Assembly: GCA_045579105.1 (NCBI GenBank)
Contig: JAZNLM010000128.1
Coordinates: 1-37,929, forward strand
Reading direction: 5' to 3'
DNA from: Flemingiibacterium sp045579105
Lineage (GTDB): Bacteria > Bacillota > Clostridia > Oscillospirales > CAG-272
DNA length: 37,929 nt
Position numbers and translations under genes: made by a program. This document shows positions 22,208 through 29,734 of this stretch, one piece after another; the first letter of the stretch is position 1, and every line of letters starts with the position of its first letter. The notes below the pieces were generated by a model that saw only the letters and a list, made by a program, of their open reading frames with translations, was not told the origin of the DNA and made no database searches.

Positions 22208-24268
22208 TTATGTTTGCGGCGTATTAAGTGAATAGAGTATGCGCGATGCTTCAAGCGGTATTTTTCCGTTAACCGGAAGAAGCGTTATTTCAAAACGCTC
22301 GCCGCGGTAAAGCTTAAGTATAGAAAGCTCGGCTAAAACGTCAAGCATTAACATAACCTTTTCGTGCGAAAAAGCGAGTGTGTCGGATATTTCCGAAACG
22401 GTAGCCCTATATGGCTGGATTTTTGTTTTGAGAAAGCGGTAAAGTACCGCAAAATCATCTCTTGTTGGCACTTGGTCAGCGAGTGTACGGCGTACGTCGC
22501 GCACAAGCAACTGTACATTTTTTCTACCGCGAAACTCGTTGATATCTAGGTTGTACGCAACATCAACGGCATCACCGATGGTGAAACCAAATTCAGCAGG
22601 CGGTGTTCCGAAATAAAGAGCCGTAAATTCAGCCCCGCAGCTTGGAGCTCGAAGTGTAAGCTTGGTGTGCTTTCCGCCCGAAAGCGAGGCAATGTCACTT
22701 ACTATGAGTCTGCCGGTTTCAAATATCGGTTGTGCGTTATGCGTTCCAAACGGCTCAAGCAAATAAAGTTCTTCTGCGAGTCTTTGTGATATTTCTTCGG
22801 GATAAATGCGAAGGTCGATGTCAACCACGCGGCAAAGTTCGTTCTGTTCAAGAGACTTTCTTGCAAATTCGTTTATCGCACGCCTGAATGCGGGCAGATT
22901 TTTGCGTTCGAGCGAAAGTCCTGCCGCAAGCTCGTGGCCGCCGTATTTAGATAAGAACGGAGCGCAGTATTCAAGCGCTTCAAATAGATTGAGTCCGCGT
23001 ATAGAACGTCCCGAGCCTTTGCCGATATCTGTAGGCTGTGGCTCGTCAGCGGTATTATTTTCAAAACTGATTAACACCGACGGCAAATTATATCTCTCCG
23101 TTAGTTTTGAGCAAACAATACCTATAACTCCGTGATGCCAATGGTCGTCGTCGAGTACAATAACGTAATCGTCTTCAGAACACTGATCTTCAATCTTTGC
23201 GCTCGCGGTTTCTAAAATTGTATTTTCTTCTGCCTGTCTGCGCCGATTGGTTTCGCAAAGCTCGTCGGCTATTTCGTCTGCGCGTGCCTCATTCTTGCAT
23301 AAAAGCAATTCAACGGCAAATTCTGCACTCGAAATGCGCCCTGCCGCATTAAGCCGCGGTGCAAGAGTAAAGCCTATGGTGGATGAGGTGATTTTCTTTT
23401 TAATGGGTTTTCCGTCAGCATCAGTTGATAGAACACCTGATGCGCGCATAAGGGCGGTAAGGCCTATATTTTTTGTGTTTTCAAGAAGAAATAGTCCGTA
23501 GCTGACAATAATACGATTTTCGTCGATAAGCGGCATTACGTCCGCAACTGTACCGATAGCCACAAACTCCGCAAAACGCGCGGCACATGATTTAGTTGCT
23601 TCGGACATTTCGATGTTAAGCCTGCGCATCTCAACAGCGCAAACAACCTTAAAAGCCACTCCGCATCCTGCAAGTTCGTCAAAGGGATACGAGCAGTCGG
23701 TTCTGCGTGGATTAACGACAGCAACCGCGCTGGGAAGTTCTGAAGGGCACTCATGGTGGTCTGTGACAACAGTATCAATGCCGAGTGAAGCGGCAACTGA
23801 AATCTCGTCAATAGCGGTAACGCCCGTGTCAACAGTTATCATAAGTGTACAGCCCTCGTTTGCGAACGAGCGAATAGCATCAACGTTGACACCGTATCCT
23901 TCACCTACACGGTTGGGAATATAATATCTGACGTCACAGCCCATTTCTGCAAGGTATGAATACAATACCGATACAGCAGTGACGCCATCAACATCATAGT
24001 CGCCATAAACCACGATACGTTCGTTTCTGTTTATCGCAAGTAGAATGCGCTCAACCGCCTTGTCCATGTCTGCAAGCAGAAAAGGATCGTGCAGAAGCTC
24101 CGTTTCTTTTCGTATAAATGCGCGTGCCATATCTGGTGTCGCGTGTCCGCGCGAAGCAAGCAGACGTGCGGTGGCAAGTGATAAATTAAGCTCGCGCGAA
24201 ATCGCTTCTGCGCCGTCTGCGTTATTGCATATGCGCCATATTTTTTTCTTTGAAGCGTGTTTTAACAT
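22208..24268 (-). CDS. recJ: Single-stranded-DNA-specific 5'-3' exonuclease RecJ
   Basis: The 686-aa DHH/DHHA1 nuclease acts in RecFOR recombination, base excision and mismatch repair. Metal-binding motifs are DYDVDG (90-95), TVDTGV, TDHHE (168-172) and AGCGVAFK. The DHHA1 RNA/DNA-binding stretch includes GSGRSIRG and KYGGHELAAG, followed by an OB-like domain and a C-terminal winged-helix-like tail. I start at the ATG at 24268 and not 38 codons upstream, because GGAG precedes it and the upstream extension is poorly conserved and overlaps the gap after rseC. Followed 14 nt later by rel. Confidence 0.95.
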   Translation of the reverse strand: MLKHASKKKIWRICNNADGAEAISRELNLSLATARLLASRGHATPDMARAFIRKETELLHDPFLLADMDKAVERILLAINRNERIVVYGDYDVDGVTAVSVLYSYLAEMGCDVRYYIPNRVGEGYGVNVDAIRSFANEGCTLMITVDTGVTAIDEISVAASLGIDTVVTDHHECPSELPSAVAVVNPRRTDCSYPFDELAGCGVAFKVVCAVEMRRLNIEMSEATKSCAARFAEFVAIGTVADVMPLIDENRIIVSYGLFLLENTKNIGLTALMRASGVLSTDADGKPIKKKITSSTIGFTLAPRLNAAGRISSAEFAVELLLCKNEARADEIADELCETNRRRQAEENTILETASAKIEDQCSEDDYVIVLDDDHWHHGVIGIVCSKLTERYNLPSVLISFENNTADEPQPTDIGKGSGRSIRGLNLFEALEYCAPFLSKYGGHELAAGLSLERKNLPAFRRAINEFARKSLEQNELCRVVDIDLRIYPEEISQRLAEELYLLEPFGTHNAQPIFETGRLIVSDIASLSGGKHTKLTLRAPSCGAEFTALYFGTPPAEFGFTIGDAVDVAYNLDINEFRGRKNVQLLVRDVRRTLADQVPTRDDFAVLYRFLKTKIQPYRATVSEISDTLAFSHEKVMLMLDVLAELSILKLYRGERFEITLLPVNGKIPLEASRILYSLNTPQT

Positions 24269-24314
24269 ATTCTTCTCCAAATGCGGTGTAGTTGTAGTTA
24301 CACTGCACCGATGT

Positions 24315-24731
24315 TTAAAGTATTTTTGTGATACGCACGTCAGGGTGCTTTGCGGCATATCTGTTAAGCGTTGCCCATACAATTATGAATGCGAGCACAA
24401 AACCGATCACTGCAGAGATATATGGTAGTGCCGCAGCAGAAAAAAGTGTTCCGATGAAATACCCTATGATACCGAGTATAAGCGGAAACAGGAAAACTGC
24501 CGCCGCATAGAGGATGACTGTTTTTGAAGAGCTTTCAATCGTAACACGGTCGCCGACATTTGCGCCAACTGTGTTTTCAGCCCTCGCGCTGACGGATTTG
24601 TTTCCGAAGCTTATGCAGGCGGAGCATTCGCCGTCTGTAGCGGCATGACAACCCTCACAAGCAGATTTACGTGAAACTTCTACTATTGCAAAATCGCCCT
24701 CAAGAGCACGAACTATACCAATTTGCTGCAT
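24315..24731 (-). CDS. SoxR-reducing-system/RseC-family membrane protein
   Basis: The 138-aa protein has an N-terminal beta domain with a four-cysteine cluster (CEGCHAATDGECSAC, about 26-40), a middle strand region, and two membrane helices (about 72-95 and 100-120), the classic RseC/MucC layout. In other bacteria RseC is tied to the Rsx/Rnf electron-transfer complex or sigma-E control; no rnf genes are here, so its role is open. It is the promoter-proximal gene of the run down to punA. The SD (AGGCAGG) is weak. Confidence 0.88.
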   Translation of the reverse strand: MQQIGIVRALEGDFAIVEVSRKSACEGCHAATDGECSACISFGNKSVSARAENTVGANVGDRVTIESSSKTVILYAAAVFLFPLILGIIGYFIGTLFSAAALPYISAVIGFVLAFIIVWATLNRYAAKHPDVRITKIL

Positions 24732-24773
24732 GTGCTAAATACCTGCCTAAAAGCATAATTATAGATAATAATT

Positions 24774-24802
24774 ATTATATCATATTTTCGTTTAAATGTC
24801 TA
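24774..24802 (-). promoter_or_regulatory. Promoter for the rseC-recJ-rel-dtd-hemZ-kinase-punA run
   Basis: Minus-strand TAGACA (24802-24797), 17 nt and TATAAT (24779-24774). All seven genes that follow are separated by 14-46 nt with no terminator seen, so one transcript is plausible. The remainder of the gap 24732-24876 is AT-rich with no gene. Confidence 0.68.
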
Positions 24803-24876
24803 TAGATAATGCTGTGCAAATCAGAAGGTATATTTTGTGCACCTTGACGAATTATTAGAAAAAGTCAACATTAGGG

Positions 24877-24905
24877 TTTACTTTTGATCTTTTCGGTGAT
24901 ATAAT
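24877..24905 (+). promoter_or_regulatory. Promoter of the tRNA-Arg gene
   Basis: TATAAT at 24900-24905 with TTTACT 17 nt upstream (24877-24882). The tRNA begins 15 nt after the -10 box. The -35 box is weak (4 of 6). Confidence 0.6.
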
Positions 24906-24919
24906 GTAGTGGCATATTT

Positions 24920-24996
24920 CCGCTCGTAGCTCAGCTGGATAGAGTACCGGATTCCGATTCCGATGGTCGCAGGTTCGAATCCTGTCGAGCGGGCCA
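24920..24996 (+). tRNA. tRNA-Arg (anticodon CCG), CCA encoded
   Basis: A 77-nt cloverleaf: acceptor CCGCTCG/CGAGCGG (7 perfect pairs), D stem GCTC/GAGT, anticodon stem and loop with anticodon CCG at 24954-24956, T stem GCAGG/CCTGT with loop TTCGAAT, discriminator G and encoded CCA. It reads CGG. One oddity is a C27-A43 mismatch at the top of the anticodon stem; all other stems are paired. G15-C48 Levitt pair is present. Monocistronic, with a terminator four bases after the CCA. Confidence 0.95.
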
Positions 24997-25000
24997 AAAA

Positions 25001-25035
25001 AGGCAATGCTACCCTTGTGGTGGCGTTGCCTTTTT
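25001..25035 (+). terminator. Intrinsic terminator of tRNA-Arg
   Basis: A 13-bp stem with two G-U pairs (arms 25001-25013 and 25019-25031), a 5-nt loop CTTGT and a TTTTT tail. The stretch 25036-25127 that follows holds no gene. Confidence 0.9.
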
Positions 25036-25127
25036 CATTCTTGATAGGGCGATTATGGTACATATAATTGTCCTTGTGCAGTTGCATAGCTAACCGCGTA
25101 AGGTTTTTGAATTCGGTAATATGTCTA

Positions 25128-25156
25128 TTGACAAACACAGCTTACTGTGGTATAAT
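25128..25156 (+). promoter_or_regulatory. Consensus promoter of the LCP-family gene
   Basis: Perfect TTGACA (25128-25133), 17 nt and TATAAT (25151-25156), 42 nt before the GTG start. Confidence 0.85.
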
Positions 25157-25198
25157 ATTTACCATCTATAATTCTACTCAAAGTAAGGATGACATTTC

Positions 25199-26257
25199 GT
25201 GCTTTCAGGTCTTCGCAATTTTGCCTTGACTTTTCTTATTTCTGCAGTCATTTTTGGACTGCTCGCTTGGGGTATCGTAGGTTTCGTAATCGATATAATG
25301 CAGGAAACCATACCTTCCGGTGACAATACGCCGTCCGCCGATGGATATAATGACATAACCGACACAAATCCGAATGATACAACAATTGGTTCTAACCTGT
25401 CCGATGATACAACTTCATCTGACGACTATCCGGAAGATACTGACGTGCCGATTGACGAGATAAACGGTGAAACGTTCACTATGCTTCTTGTTGGAACTGA
25501 CTATCAGCCCGAGATTTTTGACGATTACGACTACGAACAGACGTGGGAAGGGACCGGTTTCCCTGACCGCAGAAACCGTGCGTGGGGGGCTGATATGATA
25601 ATCCTGCTCCGCGTTGACAAAGAAGAACGACAGTTTATGTTCTGCCCCATTCCGCGAAATACTCGCGTGCTTGTTGACGGAGCTTATATACAGCTTGGCG
25701 ACACACTCTCTGAAAAAGGAATTGACTTCCTCTGCGGCAAAATTTCTAGTCTTACAGGACTTACTATTGACTATTATGCAAAGGTAGACGTTGGATCTAT
25801 TGTTTCTATAGTCGATACCGTAGGAACGGTTGAATTTAACATCCCAGAGGATATGGTATACAGCGATCCCATTCAAAATCTTGAAATCAATCTCACTGAG
25901 GGTAAAACTGAAGTTGATGGAGCGACTGCCGCACAACTTCTCCGTTATGTCGGATATTCAAACGGTGATGTCGGACGTATGAATACTGCTATTGAACTTT
26001 GCAGTGCTGTTCTTGAGAAATTCACAGACATAAGGTATTTCGATGAAGCAGATGATATTTACAAGCTTCTCAAAGAGGATGTGCAAACTAACTTCTCCCT
26101 TGATGACCTTCTCAACAATCTCGAACTTATTTTCTCCTACAATAAGTTCAAGAGTGTAAAAGAGACCTACCCCGGATACAACAAAGTTTACGACGGAATT
26201 ACATATTTTGAGCCGTCACTCACGAGTGCGCTCAAAAAGTTTGACGCATATAGGTAA
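25199..26257 (+). CDS. LytR-CpsA-Psr (LCP) family cell-wall glycopolymer transferase
   Basis: The 352-aa protein has one N-terminal membrane helix (about residues 8-32), a Thr/Asp-rich extracellular linker (about 40-85), and an LCP domain. LCP motifs seen are ADMIILLRVD, CPIPRNTRV (usually SIPRDT), DYYAKVD, FNIPEDM, and LRYVGYSNGDVGRM (related to the R-x-R/D arginine signature). LCP enzymes move anionic or capsular polymers from undecaprenyl lipids to peptidoglycan. Several canonical residues are altered (IPRNT for IPRDT, YSNGDVGR for R..DxGR), so it is a divergent member and could be less active. GTG start chosen for AAGGA upstream. Confidence 0.8.
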   Translation: MLSGLRNFALTFLISAVIFGLLAWGIVGFVIDIMQETIPSGDNTPSADGYNDITDTNPNDTTIGSNLSDDTTSSDDYPEDTDVPIDEINGETFTMLLVGTDYQPEIFDDYDYEQTWEGTGFPDRRNRAWGADMIILLRVDKEERQFMFCPIPRNTRVLVDGAYIQLGDTLSEKGIDFLCGKISSLTGLTIDYYAKVDVGSIVSIVDTVGTVEFNIPEDMVYSDPIQNLEINLTEGKTEVDGATAAQLLRYVGYSNGDVGRMNTAIELCSAVLEKFTDIRYFDEADDIYKLLKEDVQTNFSLDDLLNNLELIFSYNKFKSVKETYPGYNKVYDGITYFEPSLTSALKKFDAYR

Positions 26258-26278
26258 TATAGGGACAAAATTTTTTAT

Positions 26279-26295
26279 CACGGCAGCCAGCCGTG
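26279..26295 (+). other. Hairpin in the glyQS leader
   Basis: CACGGC/GCCGTG 6-bp stem with a 5-nt loop between the LCP stop and the GAAAGGA ribosome site of glyQS. No T-tract; too short for a T-box. Function unknown. Confidence 0.5.
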
Positions 26296-26311
26296 AAGAA
26301 AGGACAATAAA

Positions 26312-27712
26312 ATGAAAAACACACAAAAAACAATGGACAAAATCGTCGCTCTTTGTAAGACTCGCGGTTTCGTATTCCCGGGTTCGGAGATATACGGCGG
26401 TCTTGCAAACTCGTGGGACTACGGTCCTCTCGGCGTCGAGATGAAAAACAACGTCAAGCGTGCCTGGTGGAAGAAGTTTGTTCAGGAAAACCCCTATAAC
26501 GTAGGTCTTGACTCGGCAATACTTATGAATCCCGAGGTTTGGGTTGCTTCCGGTCACGTTGCAACATTTAACGATCCGCTTATCGACTGCAAGGCGTGCA
26601 AGATGCGTCACCGCGCAGACAAGCTCGTTGAAGATTACGTTAAAGAGAACAACATATCTGACGTAAACGTTGAGGCTATGGACGGCGAGGCGCTTCTCGC
26701 ATATATCCGTGAACATAACGTTCCTTGTCCCGGTTGCGGCAAGTCCGATTTCACCGATATCCGTAAATTCAACCTTATGTTCAAGACTCATCAGGGCGTT
26801 ACCGAGGACACCGGCAGTGAGGTTTATCTCCGTCCCGAAACCGCACAGGGTATTTTCGTAAACTTCGAGGCTATTCAGAGAACTACCCGACGCAAACTTC
26901 CCTTCGGTGTTTGCCAGGTAGGTAAGTCCTTCAGAAACGAGATTACTCCCGGCAACTTCATCTTCCGTATCCGCGAGTTTGAGCAGATGGAGCTTGAGTT
27001 CTTCTGTAAGCCCGATACCGACCTTGAATGGTTTGAATATTGGAGAAGCTACTGCCATAATTGGCTTCTCAGCCTTAACGTAAAAGAAGAAAACCTCAGA
27101 CTTCGTGACCACGAGCCAGAGGAACTTTCTTTCTACTCCAAGGCAACCACAGACTTTGAGTATCTCTTCCCGTTCGGCTGGGGCGAACTTTGGGGCGTTG
27201 CTGACAGAACCAACTACGACCTTTCACAGCATATCGAGCATTCCGGCAAGGATCTCACATATTTCGATCCCGAAACTAACGAGCGCTATATCCCTTACGT
27301 TGTTGAGCCTTCTCTCGGTGCTGACCGTATGGCTCTCGCGCTTCTCGTTGAAGCTTATGATGAGGAAGTTATTGATGCAGAAAAGAATGACACTCGCGTT
27401 GTAATGCGTTTCCATCCTGCAATCGCGCCTTTCAAGGTTGCGGTACTTCCCCTTTCCAAGAAGTTGTCTGACAAGGCTATGGAAGTTTATACCGAGCTTT
27501 CAAAGGACTTCATGACCGACTTTGATGAAACAGGTTCTATAGGTAAGCGTTACCGCCGCGAAGACGAGATTGGTACCCCGCTTTGCGTAACTTACGACTT
27601 TGAGTCTGAAAACGACGGTTGCGTAACCGTTCGTGACCGCGACACTATGGAGCAGGTTCGTATTCCGATAACAGAGCTTAAGGCCTATATCGCTGAAAAA
27701 ATCAAGTTCTAA
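26312..27712 (+). CDS. glyQS: Glycyl-tRNA synthetase, alpha2 dimer type
   Basis: The 466-aa class II synthetase of the eukaryote/archaeal-like dimeric type charges tRNA-Gly. Motif 1 region GSEIYGGLANSWDYGP at the N-terminus, motif 2 FRNEITPGNFIFRIREFEQMELEFF, motif 3 EPSLGADRMALALL, and a C-terminal anticodon-binding domain (FKVAVLPLSKK...) are all present. Four zinc-type cysteines (CKAC and CPGC) lie in the insertion domain. Translation follows GAAAGGA. No T-box leader is seen, and it is probably transcribed from the LCP promoter or an unseen one. Confidence 0.97.
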   Translation: MKNTQKTMDKIVALCKTRGFVFPGSEIYGGLANSWDYGPLGVEMKNNVKRAWWKKFVQENPYNVGLDSAILMNPEVWVASGHVATFNDPLIDCKACKMRHRADKLVEDYVKENNISDVNVEAMDGEALLAYIREHNVPCPGCGKSDFTDIRKFNLMFKTHQGVTEDTGSEVYLRPETAQGIFVNFEAIQRTTRRKLPFGVCQVGKSFRNEITPGNFIFRIREFEQMELEFFCKPDTDLEWFEYWRSYCHNWLLSLNVKEENLRLRDHEPEELSFYSKATTDFEYLFPFGWGELWGVADRTNYDLSQHIEHSGKDLTYFDPETNERYIPYVVEPSLGADRMALALLVEAYDEEVIDAEKNDTRVVMRFHPAIAPFKVAVLPLSKKLSDKAMEVYTELSKDFMTDFDETGSIGKRYRREDEIGTPLCVTYDFESENDGCVTVRDRDTMEQVRIPITELKAYIAEKIKF

Positions 27713-27725
27713 TCAAAAATAATTA

Positions 27726-27750
27726 CCGCGTATCCGTTTGGATACGGCGC
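27726..27750. terminator. Terminator after glyQS, shared with the converging aldolase gene
   Basis: Stem CGTATCC/GGATACG with flanking GC pairs and a 4-nt loop, then TTTTGTTT on the plus strand. The minus strand side lacks a strong T-tract but lies seven nt after the aldolase stop. Confidence 0.75.
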
Positions 27751-27756
27751 TTTTGT

Positions 27757-28782
27757 TTATAAAAGTTGACACAGGGCATCAACATCTTCTTTGCTCGTTG
27801 CCCACGATGTCGCAATGCGTACTGCTGTGTGGTCATCATCGATGATTTCCCAGAAAGAAACTCGTACGCTCTCGCGAAGCTTCTTTAACTGTTCGTTTTC
27901 AAGTATGATGAATATCTGATTGGTGACAGTTTCTTTGAGAAATTTATATCTTTTATTCTTGAGTTCTTTCCTAATAATGTCAGACATCTCTATTGCGTGA
28001 CGGCTGATTTTGAAGTAAAGATCGTCGGTAAAAAGCGTATCAAACTGTACGCCGAGAAGTCTGCCTTTTGCAAGAAGTGCACCGTGTTGCTTCATTGATG
28101 AGAAAAAATGCTTGGGTGCATTACTGTGCGTAAATACAATAGCCTCACCGCACAGTGCGCCCACCTTTGTACCGCCTATGTAAAACGCATCGCAAAGATT
28201 TGCGATATCCTTGAGCGTTACGTCCGTGCCTGTGCTCATAAGACCGTAACCAAGTCTTGCACCGTCAAGATAGAGATCCATCTCAAAGTCGTCACAAACC
28301 CTTCGTAGCTCCTCAAGCTCTCTCTTGGTGTAAAGCGTGCCGTACTCTGTTGGGTGTGAAATATAGACCATTCCGGGAAATACAAGATGATCACGCGCCT
28401 CGTCTGCATAGAAAAGCTTTACAAAGCGTCTTACATCGTCAGCACTGATCTTTCCATCCTTGTGAGAAATTGTAAGTACTTCGTGTCCTGTGTATTCGAT
28501 AGCCTGTGCTTCGTGCGCTGAGATATGTCCCGTCGTTGCAGAAATGACGCCCTCATACGGTTCGAGCATACGGTCAATAACTATCTGATTGGTCTGTGTA
28601 CCGCCAACGAGCAAGAAAACTTCAGCATCCGGACATCCGCAAGCTGCTTTTATCTTTTCTTTGGCACTGTAACAGTATTTGTCCTCGCCGTAACCGGTGA
28701 GAGGTTCCATATTGGTCTCGCACAGTCTTTTCAAAAGAGCTTCGTGTGCGCCCTGCGTGTAATCGCTCTCAAAATTAAGCAT
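27757..28782 (-). CDS. PLP-dependent low-specificity threonine aldolase / beta-eliminating lyase family
   Basis: The 341-aa fold-type I PLP enzyme contains the ESDYTQGAH opening of this family, GGTQTNQIVI, a TGHISAHEA stretch, YLDGARLGYG, and YIGGTKVGALCGEA with the Schiff-base lysine in GGTK. The family cleaves L-threonine or L-allo-threonine to glycine and acetaldehyde, but closely related clostridial proteins are poorly characterised, so exact substrate is uncertain. AAGGAG five bases upstream. A 12-bp hairpin separates it from the next gene upstream. Confidence 0.85.
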   Translation of the reverse strand: MLNFESDYTQGAHEALLKRLCETNMEPLTGYGEDKYCYSAKEKIKAACGCPDAEVFLLVGGTQTNQIVIDRMLEPYEGVISATTGHISAHEAQAIEYTGHEVLTISHKDGKISADDVRRFVKLFYADEARDHLVFPGMVYISHPTEYGTLYTKRELEELRRVCDDFEMDLYLDGARLGYGLMSTGTDVTLKDIANLCDAFYIGGTKVGALCGEAIVFTHSNAPKHFFSSMKQHGALLAKGRLLGVQFDTLFTDDLYFKISRHAIEMSDIIRKELKNKRYKFLKETVTNQIFIILENEQLKKLRESVRVSFWEIIDDDHTAVRIATSWATSKEDVDALCQLL

Positions 28783-28803
28783 ACAATCTCCTTGTTTTAC
28801 AGT

Positions 28804-28835
28804 AATTCCGAAAAGCCTTTCGACTTTTCGGAATT
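28804..28835. repeat. 12-bp perfect inverted repeat, possible terminator
   Basis: Arms 28804-28815 and 28824-28835 (AATTCCGAAAAG/CTTTTCGGAATT) with an 8-nt loop, between the 77-aa orphan and the aldolase. The T-tract is weak, so termination efficiency is unclear; read-through to the aldolase is possible. Confidence 0.6.
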
Positions 28836-28843
28836 AGACATTT

Positions 28844-29077
28844 TCATTTTTTACTTTTCAACCATTCGTCCGCCTTTGCCTTGGACATCCTTATAATGCT
28901 TTCCTCGGGATGAATAGAGCTTTCGCCGCCATTTACGTAAAGAAAAAACTTGCCGTCTGGCATTTTGTATAGCGTTTCCTCGTATCCGTCCCCGCTTCCA
29001 ATCTCACCGCTTGTGTACTTAAATATACGCTCGGCATCGTCTGTATCGTAAAGCACCTTGCAAATTATCTTTTTCAT
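28844..29077 (-). CDS. Small hypothetical protein, 77 aa
   Basis: A real-looking short gene with GAGGAG upstream of its ATG. It resembles a group of small uncharacterised proteins that I associate with plasmids and other mobile elements: a YDTD...I...YTSG start, an EETLYKMPDGKFFLYVNGG core, and an end MSKAKADEWL. There are no cysteines beyond one and no membrane helix; probably soluble and beta-rich. Function unknown, no partner evident. Its family resemblance is from memory and only moderately certain. Confidence 0.65.
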   Translation of the reverse strand: MKKIICKVLYDTDDAERIFKYTSGEIGSGDGYEETLYKMPDGKFFLYVNGGESSIHPEESIIRMSKAKADEWLKSKK

Positions 29078-29151
29078 AATATAAGCTCCTCTTTCAATAG
29101 GTTATACATATATTATCCCGACTTTTGACGCAAATACGCATTATTTTAAAT

Positions 29152-29640
29152 TTATTTTTTGCGTGTCCATTCGTATGCCATACGCGCACTACCGTCACCG
29201 ATGTAGATAGTGCCGCAATGTTTAAAACCGCACGATGTTACGGCCTTTTGCATAGTGATATTGTCTTTGTGCGTATCAATGCGGATGTGTCTGTATTTTT
29301 GGCTTATAAATTCAAACGCTTGTCTGAAGACACCATGAAGTATTCCGTCAGAAGCAACGCGATGCACTGCAACATAGGGAGTACTCTCAAGCCACGCGCC
29401 TTCTATATACTCATACGTGGGATCATCACCATCAAACACGCCAAAACAAGCATGAACAGCGCCAACATCATCGCAGAGAACATACATATTCCCTGCTTCA
29501 ATATCTTGCATAACAAGCGCGGGATACGGATATCCGCCTTCCCATTGTTTGGGATTACCATTCTCGCGCATATATACCCTCGCTGCGTCGTAAATGCGCA
29601 TTAGCTCTGCATGATCGGATGTGGTAGCTTTACGAATCAT
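29152..29640 (-). CDS. GNAT-family N-acetyltransferase
   Basis: The 162-aa protein has the acetyl-CoA fold of the GNAT group: MIRKATTSDHAELMRIYDAAR at the N-terminus, central strands with a VHRVASDGILHGVFRQAF helix in the pyrophosphate-loop position, and the ending IRIDTHKDNITMQKAVTSCGF. The usual Q/RxxGxG/A loop is loose, as in many small-molecule acetyltransferases. Substrate unknown. AAGGAG precedes the ATG. The guaA terminator lies just upstream, so it has a separate, unidentified promoter. Confidence 0.83.
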   Translation of the reverse strand: MIRKATTSDHAELMRIYDAARVYMRENGNPKQWEGGYPYPALVMQDIEAGNMYVLCDDVGAVHACFGVFDGDDPTYEYIEGAWLESTPYVAVHRVASDGILHGVFRQAFEFISQKYRHIRIDTHKDNITMQKAVTSCGFKHCGTIYIGDGSARMAYEWTRKK

Positions 29641-29691
29641 AATGACTCCTTGGAATGTTAACAGAAAGAATTTAAAAGTTTTGAAATATCT

Positions 29692-29725
29692 AAATCAAAG
29701 CCCCTTTTTCAAGGGGCTTTGATTT
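29692..29725. terminator. Strong bidirectional terminator after guaA
   Basis: A 13-bp perfect stem (arms 29692-29704 and 29713-29725) with an 8-nt loop. T-rich flanks in both directions. Ten nt past the guaA stop codon. Confidence 0.85.
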
Positions 29726-29734
29726 TCTATATTA

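Noticed and set aside
24878..25138. Minus-strand 86-codon ORF across the tRNA-Arg gene
   Set aside because: It is the antisense of the tRNA, with the familiar spurious STGFEPA peptide, and includes the terminator.
26258..26311. T-box leader before glyQS
   Set aside because: Only 54 nt and a single 6-bp hairpin; no T-box sequence or specifier loop.
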